This document shows, piece after piece, positions 1 to 6,795 of a stretch of DNA of 23,353 bases. The DNA is from Flavobacteriales bacterium (lineage in GTDB: Bacteria > Bacteroidota > Bacteroidia > Flavobacteriales > Flavobacteriaceae): positions 1 through 23,353 of the forward strand of contig JALVEJ010000249.1 of NCBI GenBank assembly GCA_027031025.1, in the 5' to 3' direction. Every line of letters starts with the position of its first letter. Positions within the stretch are counted from its first letter, which is position 1. The notes beneath the pieces are model-generated. The model saw only the letters and a list, made by a program, of their open reading frames with translations. It was not told the DNA's origin and ran no database searches. Both the position numbers and the translations under genes were made by a program.

Positions 1-1
1 T

Positions 2-1903
2 CCCATAAAACCCCGAAAACCCTATAACCGAGATGATTTTGTTCAAGAAAAAGAAAATTTAGTCAATCTGTTTAGAAATAAAGGGGTCTATCACTTTCAA
101 CCCTCTTATGTCAATTTTGATTTGGTATATGACAGTCTCCCTGACAAGCATTTGATAGATGCTTATTTGAATATTCCCAACCGGACTATTACGACTCAAG
201 ACACGGTTTATACCGAGCCGTTTTTACCTTACCGGATTAAAAATGTCAATATTTATGTGTCAAAATCCAAAGAAATTGATGTTCGTCAAAAAAAAGATTC
301 TGCTGTTTATGAAGGAATAAAAATCTATGGCATTAATGACCGCTTGCGCTATAAACCCAAATTATTAGCCCGATCGGTTTTTATCAAACCCGGACATCTG
401 TTTAGCGATTTAGACCGTTTACGCACGCATCGTTTGTTGATGAGTTTGCAAAATTTTAAACAAGCTTATATTCAATATGATGAAAATAAGCAAGATACCA
501 CTTTGACCGCCAATATTTATCTGATTCCCGAAAAACGTTTTAGTTGGAAAGGTTCGGTTGATTTTACGCATTCCAATATTCACGATTTCGGCATCAAAGG
601 CAGTATGTCGTTCAGTGCCAAAAATCTGTTTAAAGGAGCCGAAGTGCTTAATACTTCATTATATTTTATGACAGCTTCATCAAAAGGTCTAAACACGTCC
701 GAACAACTTTTTGACGTCAATGAATTTGGCGCCGATGTCACCTTAAAATTTCCACGTTTGCTATTGCCCTTCGGATTGAGCAAATATATTCCCAAATATA
801 TGATGCCCAAAACTTATTTGACCTTTTTGTCCAATTCACAGACCAATATCGGTTTGGACAGAAGTAAGTATGCGGGTATTTTCGGCTTTGAATGGCGTCC
901 TATCAAAGAGCGAAAGTTTAAGGTTGACCTGCTCAACTATATGTTTATTACCAATAAGAAAGCCTACAAATATTTTGAAATTTATACGCTGGCTTTTAAA
1001 CAAGTGCAAGACATTGCCCGGCAATTGGGACAAACACTTAATGCGCCGGAAGCTGCTGATGCTTACATCAATTCATTGCTACAAGATGCCAATTTTGCCA
1101 CAACCCACCCCGATATTTTCCGGCAACTTAAAACCATTAAAGAACGCGAAAAACGTATTACGCAAAACATTTTTATTTTGAGTCATAAATTTGATTTCTA
1201 TTATGATAGTCGTAAGCATCCTCTTCAACCCGATTTTTATTTATTCAATTCAACTTTTGAGTTAGCAGGCGGTTTGTTGAGCACTTTAAAAAGCACCTTA
1301 AACCAAAATGAATACGGACAATATACCGTCAATAATGTGCCCTATGCCGAATATATTAGAACCGATTTGAGCTTTATCAAACACTGGCAATTGCACAAAG
1401 AGCATATTTTGGCTTACAGAGCTTTTATAGGTTATGCCGCTCCTTACGGCAACTCTGAAAGTGTGCCATTTGTGTCGAGCTACTTTGCAGGTGGTTCTAA
1501 TGATATCAGAGGGTGGCGGGCTTATTCATTGGGGCCCGGTTCAACGGGTGGACCAAATGAATTTAACGAAGCAAATTTTAAATTAACCACCAATCTGGAA
1601 TACCGCTTTCCAATAGCCGGCTATTTCAAAGGCGCTTTATTTGCAGATGCCGGCAACATTTGGAATATAAACAATGGCGAAACCGACCCTAAAAGCAGGT
1701 TTGCAGGCTTGCAATCGTTAAAAGATATTGCTATTGCCAGTGGTTTTGGTTTACGAATAGATTTTACCTATTTTATCATCCGGTTTGATTTGGCATATAA
1801 AATCTATGATCCGTCTAAAACCGGTCAAGACCGTTGGATAGACTTGAAAAATACCAAATTAACTGATGGCGTTTTAAATATCGGTATCAGTTATCCGTTT
1901 TAA
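2..1903 (+). CDS. BamA/TamA (Omp85) family outer-membrane protein, 5' end outside window
   Basis: The reading frame is open from base 2, so the start lies upstream; 633 residues are visible. A TTG at 122 is only an internal leucine codon. Omp85 proteins insert or translocate proteins at the outer membrane. The visible part has a POTRA-like stretch (about residues 75-170) and then a long beta-barrel rich in alternating aromatic residues. Near base 1500 it has the conserved loop-6 signature (N-D-I-R-G-W-R followed by Y-S-L-G-P-G), and it ends in a barrel-closing strand N-I-G-I-S-Y-P-F with terminal phenylalanine, all typical of the family. In Bacteroidota such proteins next to a T9SS plug gene are often annotated as the lipoprotein TamL, but the N-terminal lipobox cannot be seen, so I leave the symbol blank. 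Only 29 bases separate it from the preferred start of the plug gene, so the two are probably cotranscribed. Confidence 0.88.
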   Translation, partial: PIKPRKPYNRDDFVQEKENLVNLFRNKGVYHFQPSYVNFDLVYDSLPDKHLIDAYLNIPNRTITTQDTVYTEPFLPYRIKNVNIYVSKSKEIDVRQKKDSAVYEGIKIYGINDRLRYKPKLLARSVFIKPGHLFSDLDRLRTHRLLMSLQNFKQAYIQYDENKQDTTLTANIYLIPEKRFSWKGSVDFTHSNIHDFGIKGSMSFSAKNLFKGAEVLNTSLYFMTASSKGLNTSEQLFDVNEFGADVTLKFPRLLLPFGLSKYIPKYMMPKTYLTFLSNSQTNIGLDRSKYAGIFGFEWRPIKERKFKVDLLNYMFITNKKAYKYFEIYTLAFKQVQDIARQLGQTLNAPEAADAYINSLLQDANFATTHPDIFRQLKTIKEREKRITQNIFILSHKFDFYYDSRKHPLQPDFYLFNSTFELAGGLLSTLKSTLNQNEYGQYTVNNVPYAEYIRTDLSFIKHWQLHKEHILAYRAFIGYAAPYGNSESVPFVSSYFAGGSNDIRGWRAYSLGPGSTGGPNEFNEANFKLTTNLEYRFPIAGYFKGALFADAGNIWNINNGETDPKSRFAGLQSLKDIAIASGFGLRIDFTYFIIRFDLAYKIYDPSKTGQDRWIDLKNTKLTDGVLNIGISYPF

Positions 1904-1932
1904 TTGGAACAAAATATTTGAAAAATTCTCTT

Positions 1933-3174
1933 ATGAAAAACACAATAATCATTGTTAGCCTGTTAATTTGGCAATTCACCGGAGCGCAATTACATAAACT
2001 TCTTGTCAAACCGCCGTATTATATCAAAACCGTCAAACTGGATGACGGTAAACAACCGGTTTCATCACCCATCATTGAATTGGGACACCGAATTGACTTT
2101 TCTTTTGACGATTTGCAAGCCGACGAAAAGGAATATTCCTATAAAATTCTGCGATTTGACGAAAACTGGCAATCGAGCATTTTAAACGAGTCGGAATATA
2201 TTGACGGATTTGCTTCAAGCATCATTACCGATATTACCAGTTCAACCGGCACGCTGCAATCTTATACCCATTATCATTTGATATTGCCCAATGAGGATAC
2301 ACGGATTTTATTATCCGGTAATTATCTTTTACAAGTTTTGGATGATGATGAAAATGTGGTATTTAGTAAGCCGTTTATTTTGTATCAAAAAGACATCAAT
2401 GTTGGTGTGCAGGTCAAATGGCCAACCGATGTGTCTATAAAAGACCGGATGCAATTTATTGATTTTTCTTTGTATGTTTCCGGTTATACGATACAAAATG
2501 AAAGTGAAAACCTCTTGGTCAAAATTTTTCAAAACAATGATATTAACCGTAGTGTGAATTTTAGGCAACCCACTTTTTACAAAGGCGCCGAATGGGTTTA
2601 TCATTATCCGCATAAAGCTTTGTTTGAAGGCATAAATGAATTCCGGCGTTTTGAATGTAAAGATGTTCGCGGCTATAATTACGGCATCGCATACAAGGAA
2701 TTAACCGATAAACTCTATGATTTTTACACTTATGCCGCCTTGCCTCGAACCCATTATTCTTATTATAAAGATATTGACGGCTGTTATATTTTAAATTCCG
2801 TTCAAGCCTATGACGATGTTAATGCCGAAGCAGAATATGTCAAAGTGCATTTTATCTATCAAGGCGATTTGAATGAATCCGAAAATATTTATGTTATCGG
2901 GCGTTTTAATGATTTTTCGGCTGATGAGTCATCGAAGCTAAATTATAATGACGAAACCCGTGTTTATGAGAATGTGCAATTACTCAAACAAGGTTATTAT
3001 GACTATATGTTTGTGACAAAAGATGCCGGCGGGCAAATTGACCGGACAGCTATTGAAGGCAGTTTTGCCCAAACAGAAAACATTTACAAAGTTTTGGTTT
3101 ACTACAAAGCCCCAGGAGCGCGTTATACAAAAGTTATTGGCTATGGCGAGGCTTCATCTGACGATATTAGGTAG
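1933..3174 (+). CDS. Type IX secretion system plug protein (DUF5103 family)
   Basis: The protein has 413 residues. It is recognised by the N-terminal plug-domain pattern: P-P-Y-Y-I-K-T near the mature N-terminus, then L-G-H-R-I-D-F-S-F-D-D-L, E-Y-I-D-G-F, Y-T-H-Y-H-L-I-L-P-N and S-G-N-Y-L-L-Q-V. In Flavobacterium johnsoniae the homologous Plug binds the periplasmic end of the SprA translocon when no PorV is bound, preventing leakage. I chose ATG at 1933 over the in-frame TTG at 1918 because it gives a compact signal peptide (about 19 residues, cleavage after G-A-Q). The C-terminal half (from about residue 300) resembles a beta-sandwich domain with a final Y-Y-K-A-P-G-A-R-Y-T-K-V-I-G-Y motif. 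It follows the Omp85-family gene closely, so both outer-membrane functions are probably coexpressed. The family identification is strong; function in this organism is inferred. Confidence 0.9.
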   Translation: MKNTIIIVSLLIWQFTGAQLHKLLVKPPYYIKTVKLDDGKQPVSSPIIELGHRIDFSFDDLQADEKEYSYKILRFDENWQSSILNESEYIDGFASSIITDITSSTGTLQSYTHYHLILPNEDTRILLSGNYLLQVLDDDENVVFSKPFILYQKDINVGVQVKWPTDVSIKDRMQFIDFSLYVSGYTIQNESENLLVKIFQNNDINRSVNFRQPTFYKGAEWVYHYPHKALFEGINEFRRFECKDVRGYNYGIAYKELTDKLYDFYTYAALPRTHYSYYKDIDGCYILNSVQAYDDVNAEAEYVKVHFIYQGDLNESENIYVIGRFNDFSADESSKLNYNDETRVYENVQLLKQGYYDYMFVTKDAGGQIDRTAIEGSFAQTENIYKVLVYYKAPGARYTKVIGYGEASSDDIR

Positions 3175-3222
3175 TAAGAAGGAATAAAGATGCCTCGTTA
3201 GGCTTTAGAATGATACGATTGT

Positions 3223-3294
3223 CTTTTTGAAGGAGGAACGACTGAGAAATCTTAATATCGAAATGGAGATTTCTCTCCCTACTTTCGTATGGGG
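3223..3294. repeat. Degenerate intergenic hairpin repeat (Bacteroidota type)
   Basis: GAGAAATCT at 3244-3252 is followed by its exact reverse complement AGATTTCTC at 3267-3275, with a 14-base loop. The flanking words GAAGGAGGAACGACT (3229-3243) and TACTTTCGTATGGGG (3281-3295) resemble an intergenic element I recall as frequent in Bacteroidota chromosomes, in which 'gagaaatct' arms flank 'cgaaatg'. This copy looks decayed. It lies between the ends of two convergent genes. Confidence 0.55.
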
Positions 3295-3330
3295 GAAATA
3301 ACAGCAAAACGTTCAAAAAAACACAGGACA

Positions 3331-3360
3331 TAAAAAACCACCTGAAATTTTCAAGCGGTT
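3331..3360 (-). terminator. Intrinsic terminator of the PLP-enzyme gene
   Basis: The arms are AACCACCTGAA (3336-3346) and TTCAAGCGGTT (3350-3360), with a 3-base loop. Read on the minus strand, the two mismatches become G-U pairs, so all 11 positions pair, and the stem is followed by a U-rich run (complement of 3331-3337). It lies 24 bases after the stop of the minus-strand gene at 3385. T-rich sequence also follows on the plus side (3361-3366), so it may act in both directions and also end the plug transcript. Confidence 0.75.
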
Positions 3361-3384
3361 ATTTTTACAATTTTAAAAGCAAAC

Positions 3385-4425
3385 CTATTTAATATATTCT
3401 ACTTCTTTCTTTTTTTCGGTAGTTAAAAATTTGGTAAAACCTTGAGCAATCATCCATTTATCGCTATATATTTTACCCATGTATCTAGAGCCATGATCGG
3501 GGAAAATAATGACAACATGACTATCTTCATCAAAAAAACCGGCTTTGTCGTACAAATGAGCAGCTTCCAAAGCGGCGCCACTGGTATAGCCGGCAAAAAT
3601 GCCTTCCATAAGCGCTAATTGTCTAGCTTTATAAGCGGCATTTTCATCGGTAACTTTCATAAATGCATCAATTAAGTCAAAATCGGTTGCCGTCGGGATT
3701 AAATTTTTACCTAAGCCTTCTATTCGATACGAATAAATTTCATTGGGGTCGAACACACCGGTTTCATGATACTTTTTTAAAGCGGAACCGTAAGCATCAA
3801 CACCAAGAATTTGAATATCCGGATTTTTTTCTTTCAAATAACGGGCAATACCCGAAATAGTCCCTCCGGTAGCGGCACAGGCAATAACATGCGTTACTTT
3901 ACCTTCGGTTTGTTCCCATATTTCAACACCGGATGAAAAATAATGTGCTTTAATGTTTAGCTCATTAAAATATTGATTAACATAAAGCGAACCGGGATTT
4001 TCTTCATGCAAACGTTGGGCTACGGAATAGTAAGAACGCGGATCTTCGGCAGGCACTTCGGAAGGACACACATAGACTTCGGCACCCATGGTTCTAAGCA
4101 TGTTAATTTTGTCTTCGGTAGCTTTGTCTTTTACGGCTAACATAACTTTGTAACCGCGAACCGCTCCAAGCATCGCCAAACTGAAACCGGTGTTTCCCGA
4201 AGTCGTTTCGATAATGGTATCACCGGGCTTGATAAGTCCTTCTTCTTCTGCTTTATCTATGATATATTTGGCAATTCTGTCTTTGACCGAATCACCGGGA
4301 TTAAAAGATTCCAGTTTGCCGTAAAAATGACCGGTTAAACCTTCCGTAACTTTGTTTAATCTGACCAAAGGCGTATCGCCTATCAGTTCCAGCACATTGT
4401 CAACAATCTTAGGATTATTTTTCAT
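3385..4425 (-). CDS. PLP-dependent cysteine synthase / cystathionine beta-synthase-like enzyme
   Basis: A 346-residue fold-type II PLP enzyme. The PLP lysine is K48 in N-P-G-D-S-V-K-D-R, the substrate-binding loop is T-S-G-N-T-G (75-80), and the phosphate-binding loop is A-T-G-G-T-I-S-G (near 185). The C-terminal part resembles the cystathionine beta-synthase (CBS) catalytic core more than CysK: I-E-G-L-G-x-N-L-I-P-T, then [17 protein letters not shown]. No regulatory CBS (Bateman) domain follows. The reaction is therefore beta-replacement on serine or O-acetylserine with sulfide or homocysteine, and the sequence alone does not decide which. The start ATG at 4425 is supported by the family N-terminus ([13 protein letters not shown]). 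It lies 104 bases downstream of the permease gene and has its own possible -7 element, so it may be partly independent. Confidence 0.88.
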   Translation of the reverse strand: MKNNPKIVDNVLELIGDTPLVRLNKVTEGLTGHFYGKLESFNPGDSVKDRIAKYIIDKAEEEGLIKPGDTIIETTSGNTGFSLAMLGAVRGYKVMLAVKDKATEDKINMLRTMGAEVYVCPSEVPAEDPRSYYSVAQRLHEENPGSLYVNQYFNELNIKAHYFSSGVEIWEQTEGKVTHVIACAATGGTISGIARYLKEKNPDIQILGVDAYGSALKKYHETGVFDPNEIYSYRIEGLGKNLIPTATDFDLIDAFMKVTDENAAYKARQLALMEGIFAGYTSGAALEAAHLYDKAGFFDEDSHVVIIFPDHGSRYMGKIYSDKWMIAQGFTKFLTTEKKKEVEYIK

Positions 4426-4480
4426 CTGTTACCAATTTTATTCTTTGTTGTTTTGCAGTCATGTCAATGCATAAACTATG

Positions 4481-4488
4481 CAAAAGTA
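4481..4488 (-). promoter_or_regulatory. Possible -7 element of the PLP-enzyme gene
   Basis: The minus-strand reading is TACTTTTG, which fits the Bacteroidota -7 consensus TAnnTTTG and would give a leader of roughly 50 bases. I found no TTG at the expected -33 distance, so this is a partial match only. Confidence 0.4.
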
Positions 4489-4529
4489 AAAATTTTTGTC
4501 GAATAATTGGGTAATTTGTGTTACAAGTT

Positions 4530-5459
4530 TTAATTTTCGGTTTTTTTTCGCTGCAATATTTGTTTACCGGTAATGATTAGCATAACCCCAAAAATCGATA
4601 AAACACCACCGATAATTTGTATTTGTCCGGGAATTTTTTTGAAATATAAATAACTTCCAATCAGCACAAAAAGCCCTTTGGTTGAGGATAAAATGACTTT
4701 GCGGCTGACTTCTATATATTTTATGGCATACAAGCCAGCAGTTGCTGTCAAAAACGGGCCTAAAAAAGCGCCTATCAATACATTTTTTAAAGCAGATTCT
4801 GAAATGTGAAAAGACAAATCTTGCCATGTCATCATCAATAAAGAAAATAAAAACAAGAAAGTGGTCCGGTTGATAGTCAGTAAGATAGGCGAAAATTTTG
4901 AAACGTTTAATTTCATCAGAATAGCACTAGTCGCTCCAAATAAAGCAAACAGCAAGATATAAATACTTCCATCAATAAACATATCTTCCGGCTTAATCCA
5001 TTTGGGGTTATAACTCAACAAAAAAGCAGCTGCTAAGGTAAGGATAATTCCGGTAATTTCCATTTTGTTAAAACGTTCTTTGAGAATAAAAAAACCGAGC
5101 ATCAAAACAAAAACCGGTGTTAAATTACCCATAAAAGCGACAATTGCCGGATTGGGCATAGCATTGATAGCTTTAAAAAAGAAAGTGGTCGAAGCTATTT
5201 CGATAAAACCAAACAAAATCAGTAGTAAAAAATCTCGTTTTGAAAATTCTTTTACCTTATGAAAAGACTTTTGGCGCAACGCCAATAACAAACTCAATAT
5301 CAAACCGGTAGCAAACCAATAAAAACCAAATTGAGGCAGTTTTAGCTCTTGTAAAGCCGCTTTACTGAAAATATAGACATTGGACATAGCTAATACACCA
5401 ATCAAAGTAAAGAAATAGCCTTTGGTTTTATCGGGGAGTGTTTGCCAAATTTTTTTCAT
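4530..5459 (-). CDS. EamA/DMT-family membrane permease
   Basis: A 309-residue integral inner-membrane protein with about ten hydrophobic segments arranged as two repeats, as expected for drug/metabolite transporters with two EamA domains. The first half contains N-P-A-I-V-A-F-M-G-N-L-T-P-V-F-V, and the second half contains I-E-V-S-R-K-V-I-L-S-S-T-K-G, matching the conserved segment before the last helices of each repeat. The ATG at 5459 is preferred over the TTG immediately before it. The substrate cannot be read from sequence. The next gene downstream on the same strand is a cysteine synthase/CBS-like enzyme. Because E. coli EamA (YdeD) exports O-acetylserine and cysteine, a role in sulfur amino-acid export is possible, but this is inference from adjacency. 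Confidence 0.88.
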   Translation of the reverse strand: MKKIWQTLPDKTKGYFFTLIGVLAMSNVYIFSKAALQELKLPQFGFYWFATGLILSLLLALRQKSFHKVKEFSKRDFLLLILFGFIEIASTTFFFKAINAMPNPAIVAFMGNLTPVFVLMLGFFILKERFNKMEITGIILTLAAAFLLSYNPKWIKPEDMFIDGSIYILLFALFGATSAILMKLNVSKFSPILLTINRTTFLFLFSLLMMTWQDLSFHISESALKNVLIGAFLGPFLTATAGLYAIKYIEVSRKVILSSTKGLFVLIGSYLYFKKIPGQIQIIGGVLSIFGVMLIITGKQILQRKKTEN

Positions 5460-5488
5460 CAATAAGATTTGTTTTCATTGCAAAGAAA

Positions 5489-5496
5489 CAAAATTA
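5489..5496 (-). promoter_or_regulatory. Possible -7 element of the EamA permease gene
   Basis: The minus-strand reading is TAATTTTG, a match to TAnnTTTG, 30 bases before the ATG. No TTG at the -33 distance was found. A second minus-strand match (TATCTTTG) lies at 5576-5583. Confidence 0.4.
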
Positions 5497-5514
5497 TGAA
5501 CACATTTTTAATCA

Positions 5515-5542
5515 TTGTTATCCTATAAAATTCTTATTTTTG
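5515..5542 (+). promoter_or_regulatory. Candidate promoter reading into the gene-free gap
   Basis: TTG at 5515-5517, a 17-base spacer, then TATTTTTG at 5535-5542, which fits the Bacteroidota -33/-7 pattern. No protein gene of normal size follows; the next features are two hairpins and a T run ending near 5625. Confidence 0.45.
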
Positions 5543-5546
5543 CTCA

Positions 5547-5625
5547 TATCTTTGCAATTTATGAATTTGCTAATGCAAAGATAAAAGATAATAGCGAGGG
5601 GCGATTTTTTCAAACCTCGCTTTTT
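5547..5625 (+). ncRNA. Candidate small RNA or short leader transcript
   Basis: The proposed transcript starts a few bases after the -7 element. It begins with a perfect 10-base inverted repeat, TATCTTTGCA (5547-5556) with TGCAAAGATA (5574-5583), and ends with an intrinsic terminator. A 7-codon frame (ATG at 5561, stop at 5582-5584, M-N-L-L-M-Q-R) sits in the loop and right arm, so a leader-peptide reading is also possible. I do not recognise a known RNA family. The repeat arms also match the -7 consensus on both strands, so the inverted repeat could instead be two facing promoters. Confidence 0.35.
5593..5625 (+). terminator. Intrinsic terminator in the gap before the CTD remnant
   Basis: AGCGAGG (5593-5599) pairs with CCTCGCT (5615-5621), followed by a T run to 5625. 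This is one of the most G+C-rich stems in this AT-rich stretch and has the shape of a rho-independent terminator on the plus strand. Confidence 0.65.
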
Positions 5626-5654
5626 CTAAAAATTTATAGTTTTACCGGACAACA

Positions 5655-5847
5655 ATGATTGAAAATAAAAATATATCTTATGATGTCATTCAACTTTTTT
5701 CAATTAACGGTTTACTTTTGTTAGAACAAAAAAAATCATTCAAGCAATATTATTGACATTTCCAATCTAAATAAGGGGCTATATTTGGTTAAGATAATAA
5801 ACAGTACTAATAATAATCAGGTTATAAAAAAACTTATGATTAAATAG
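5655..5847 (+). pseudogene. Remnant of a T9SS cargo C-terminal sorting domain (type A)
   Basis: Two adjacent frames together give the end of a Por secretion tail. Frame one (5655-5756) reads Y-D-V-I-Q-L-F-S-I-N-G-L-L-L-L-E-Q-K and stops at a TGA. The other frame, from about 5736 to the TAG at 5845-5847, reads I-I-D-I-S-N-L-N-K-G-L-Y-L-V-K-I-I-N, then N-Q-V-I-K-K-L-M-I-K. The order (x-x-N-G, then x-L-x-x-G-x-Y-x-V-K, then a basic C-terminus K-K-L-x-I-K) is that of the C-terminal domain which directs proteins through the T9SS and is removed by PorU. The frame change lies in or after the A8 run at 5728-5735. No cargo domain is left upstream, so this is a dead fragment, not a working gene. Identification is from motif order, not a database search. 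Confidence 0.72.
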
Positions 5848-5948
5848 GCTCAGCACATCGCTTCCGAGCAATAAATCCTCATTTCATCAAATTAAAAGTA
5901 GCGATATTATATGTAGCAACAAATAAACATTAAATTGACAGGTATTTT

Positions 5949-6683
5949 ATGAATCACGATCAATCTTCATTTCCTCAAATAATCATTGCCAGCACTTCAA
6001 CGGTTTACGGCGGCAGCTATTTGGATTATCTTACTGATGAACTAACAGAACATTTTAAAGATGTTGATGAATTGTTGTTTATTCCTTATGCACGTCCTAG
6101 CGGTTTAACGCATGAGGCATATACCGATGTGGCCCGTCGTTATTTTGAAAAACTGAACATCAAAGTCAAAGGTATTCATGAATATGAAAATCCCACTATT
6201 GCTATTAAACAAGCACAAGCTGTTTTTACCGGTGGCGGTAATACATTTGTATTGGTTAATGAATTGTATGAACAAGATTTGTTTCCTGTTTTGCGTCAAA
6301 GAATATTAGACGGCATGCCATATTTAGGCACCAGTGCAGGCTCTAATATCACCGGACAAAGCATGCAGACCACTAATGATATGCCCATAGTCCGTGTCCC
6401 AAGCTACCAAACTTTGGGTATTTTTCCGTTTAATATCAATCCGCATTACTTGGACCCGGCACCGGATTTACTCAAACATATGGGCGAAACCAGAGATACG
6501 CGATTGAAGGAATACTTGCATTTCAATACGATTCCGGTTATTGCTTTGCGTGAAGGTAGTTATATACAAACAATTGATAATCAATGGTTACTTAAAGGTA
6601 AACTGCCGGCTAGGATTTATTTCTCTTTGGAAGATATCAGAGAAGTTGAAAGTGGGACGGATATTAAAAACTTTTTCTTATAA
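5949..6683 (+). CDS. pepE: Dipeptidase E (alpha-aspartyl dipeptidase, peptidase family S51)
   Basis: A 244-residue cytosolic serine peptidase that hydrolyses dipeptides with N-terminal aspartate. The nucleophile is S129 in G-T-S-A-G-S-N (127-133). By alignment with the E. coli enzyme (S120, D135, H157), D144 in T-T-N-D-M-P-I-V and H166 in I-N-P-H-Y complete the triad. The glycine-rich T-G-G-G-N-T-F (94-100) is also typical. The length is close to the usual 230-240 residues. ATG at 5949 is the only good start. I found no clear TAnnTTTG element directly upstream. It is monocistronic and convergent with cdd; palindromic repeats lie between their 3' ends. Confidence 0.93.
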   Translation: MNHDQSSFPQIIIASTSTVYGGSYLDYLTDELTEHFKDVDELLFIPYARPSGLTHEAYTDVARRYFEKLNIKVKGIHEYENPTIAIKQAQAVFTGGGNTFVLVNELYEQDLFPVLRQRILDGMPYLGTSAGSNITGQSMQTTNDMPIVRVPSYQTLGIFPFNINPHYLDPAPDLLKHMGETRDTRLKEYLHFNTIPVIALREGSYIQTIDNQWLLKGKLPARIYFSLEDIREVESGTDIKNFFL

Positions 6684-6705
6684 TTTGTAAATTAAAATTT
6701 TATAA

Positions 6706-6740
6706 GACCTGCCTAGCAGGTTATAAAAACCTACCAGATC
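6706..6740. repeat. Imperfect palindromic repeat, copy A (GACCT...AGRTC family)
   Basis: GACCTGCCTAGCAGGTT (6706-6722) is followed by AACCTACCAGATC (6728-6740), an imperfect hairpin related to the perfect copy 14 bases downstream and to the copy at 22591. Confidence 0.6.
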
Positions 6741-6753
6741 AAGTTTTTTTACA

Positions 6754-6786
6754 AGACCTACTAGGTTTTCGAAACCTAGTAGGTCT
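6754..6786. repeat. Perfect palindromic repeat, copy B, between convergent genes
   Basis: AGACCTACTAGGTTT (6754-6768) and AAACCTAGTAGGTCT (6772-6786) form a perfect 15-base-pair stem with a TCG loop. It is symmetric, so it can form in transcripts from both pepE and cdd and may act as a shared terminator or 3'-end protector, although no T run follows. The same word family recurs at 22591-22621, so it is an interspersed repeat and not a gene-specific site. Confidence 0.8.
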
Positions 6787-6795
6787 AAATATATT

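Noticed and set aside
870..1181. Open frame of 103 codons on the plus strand inside the Omp85-family gene
   Set aside because: It is an alternative frame of a clearly coding region, has no recognisable motif, and the main frame carries the barrel signature.
5561..5584. Seven-codon frame as a protein gene
   Set aside because: It is too short to support as a gene; kept only as a possible leader peptide within the candidate RNA.
5949..6683. Cyanophycinase instead of PepE for the S51-family gene
   Set aside because: The length and the N-D-M-P-I-V and I-N-P-H motifs fit dipeptidase E; cyanophycinases are longer and differ around the nucleophile.
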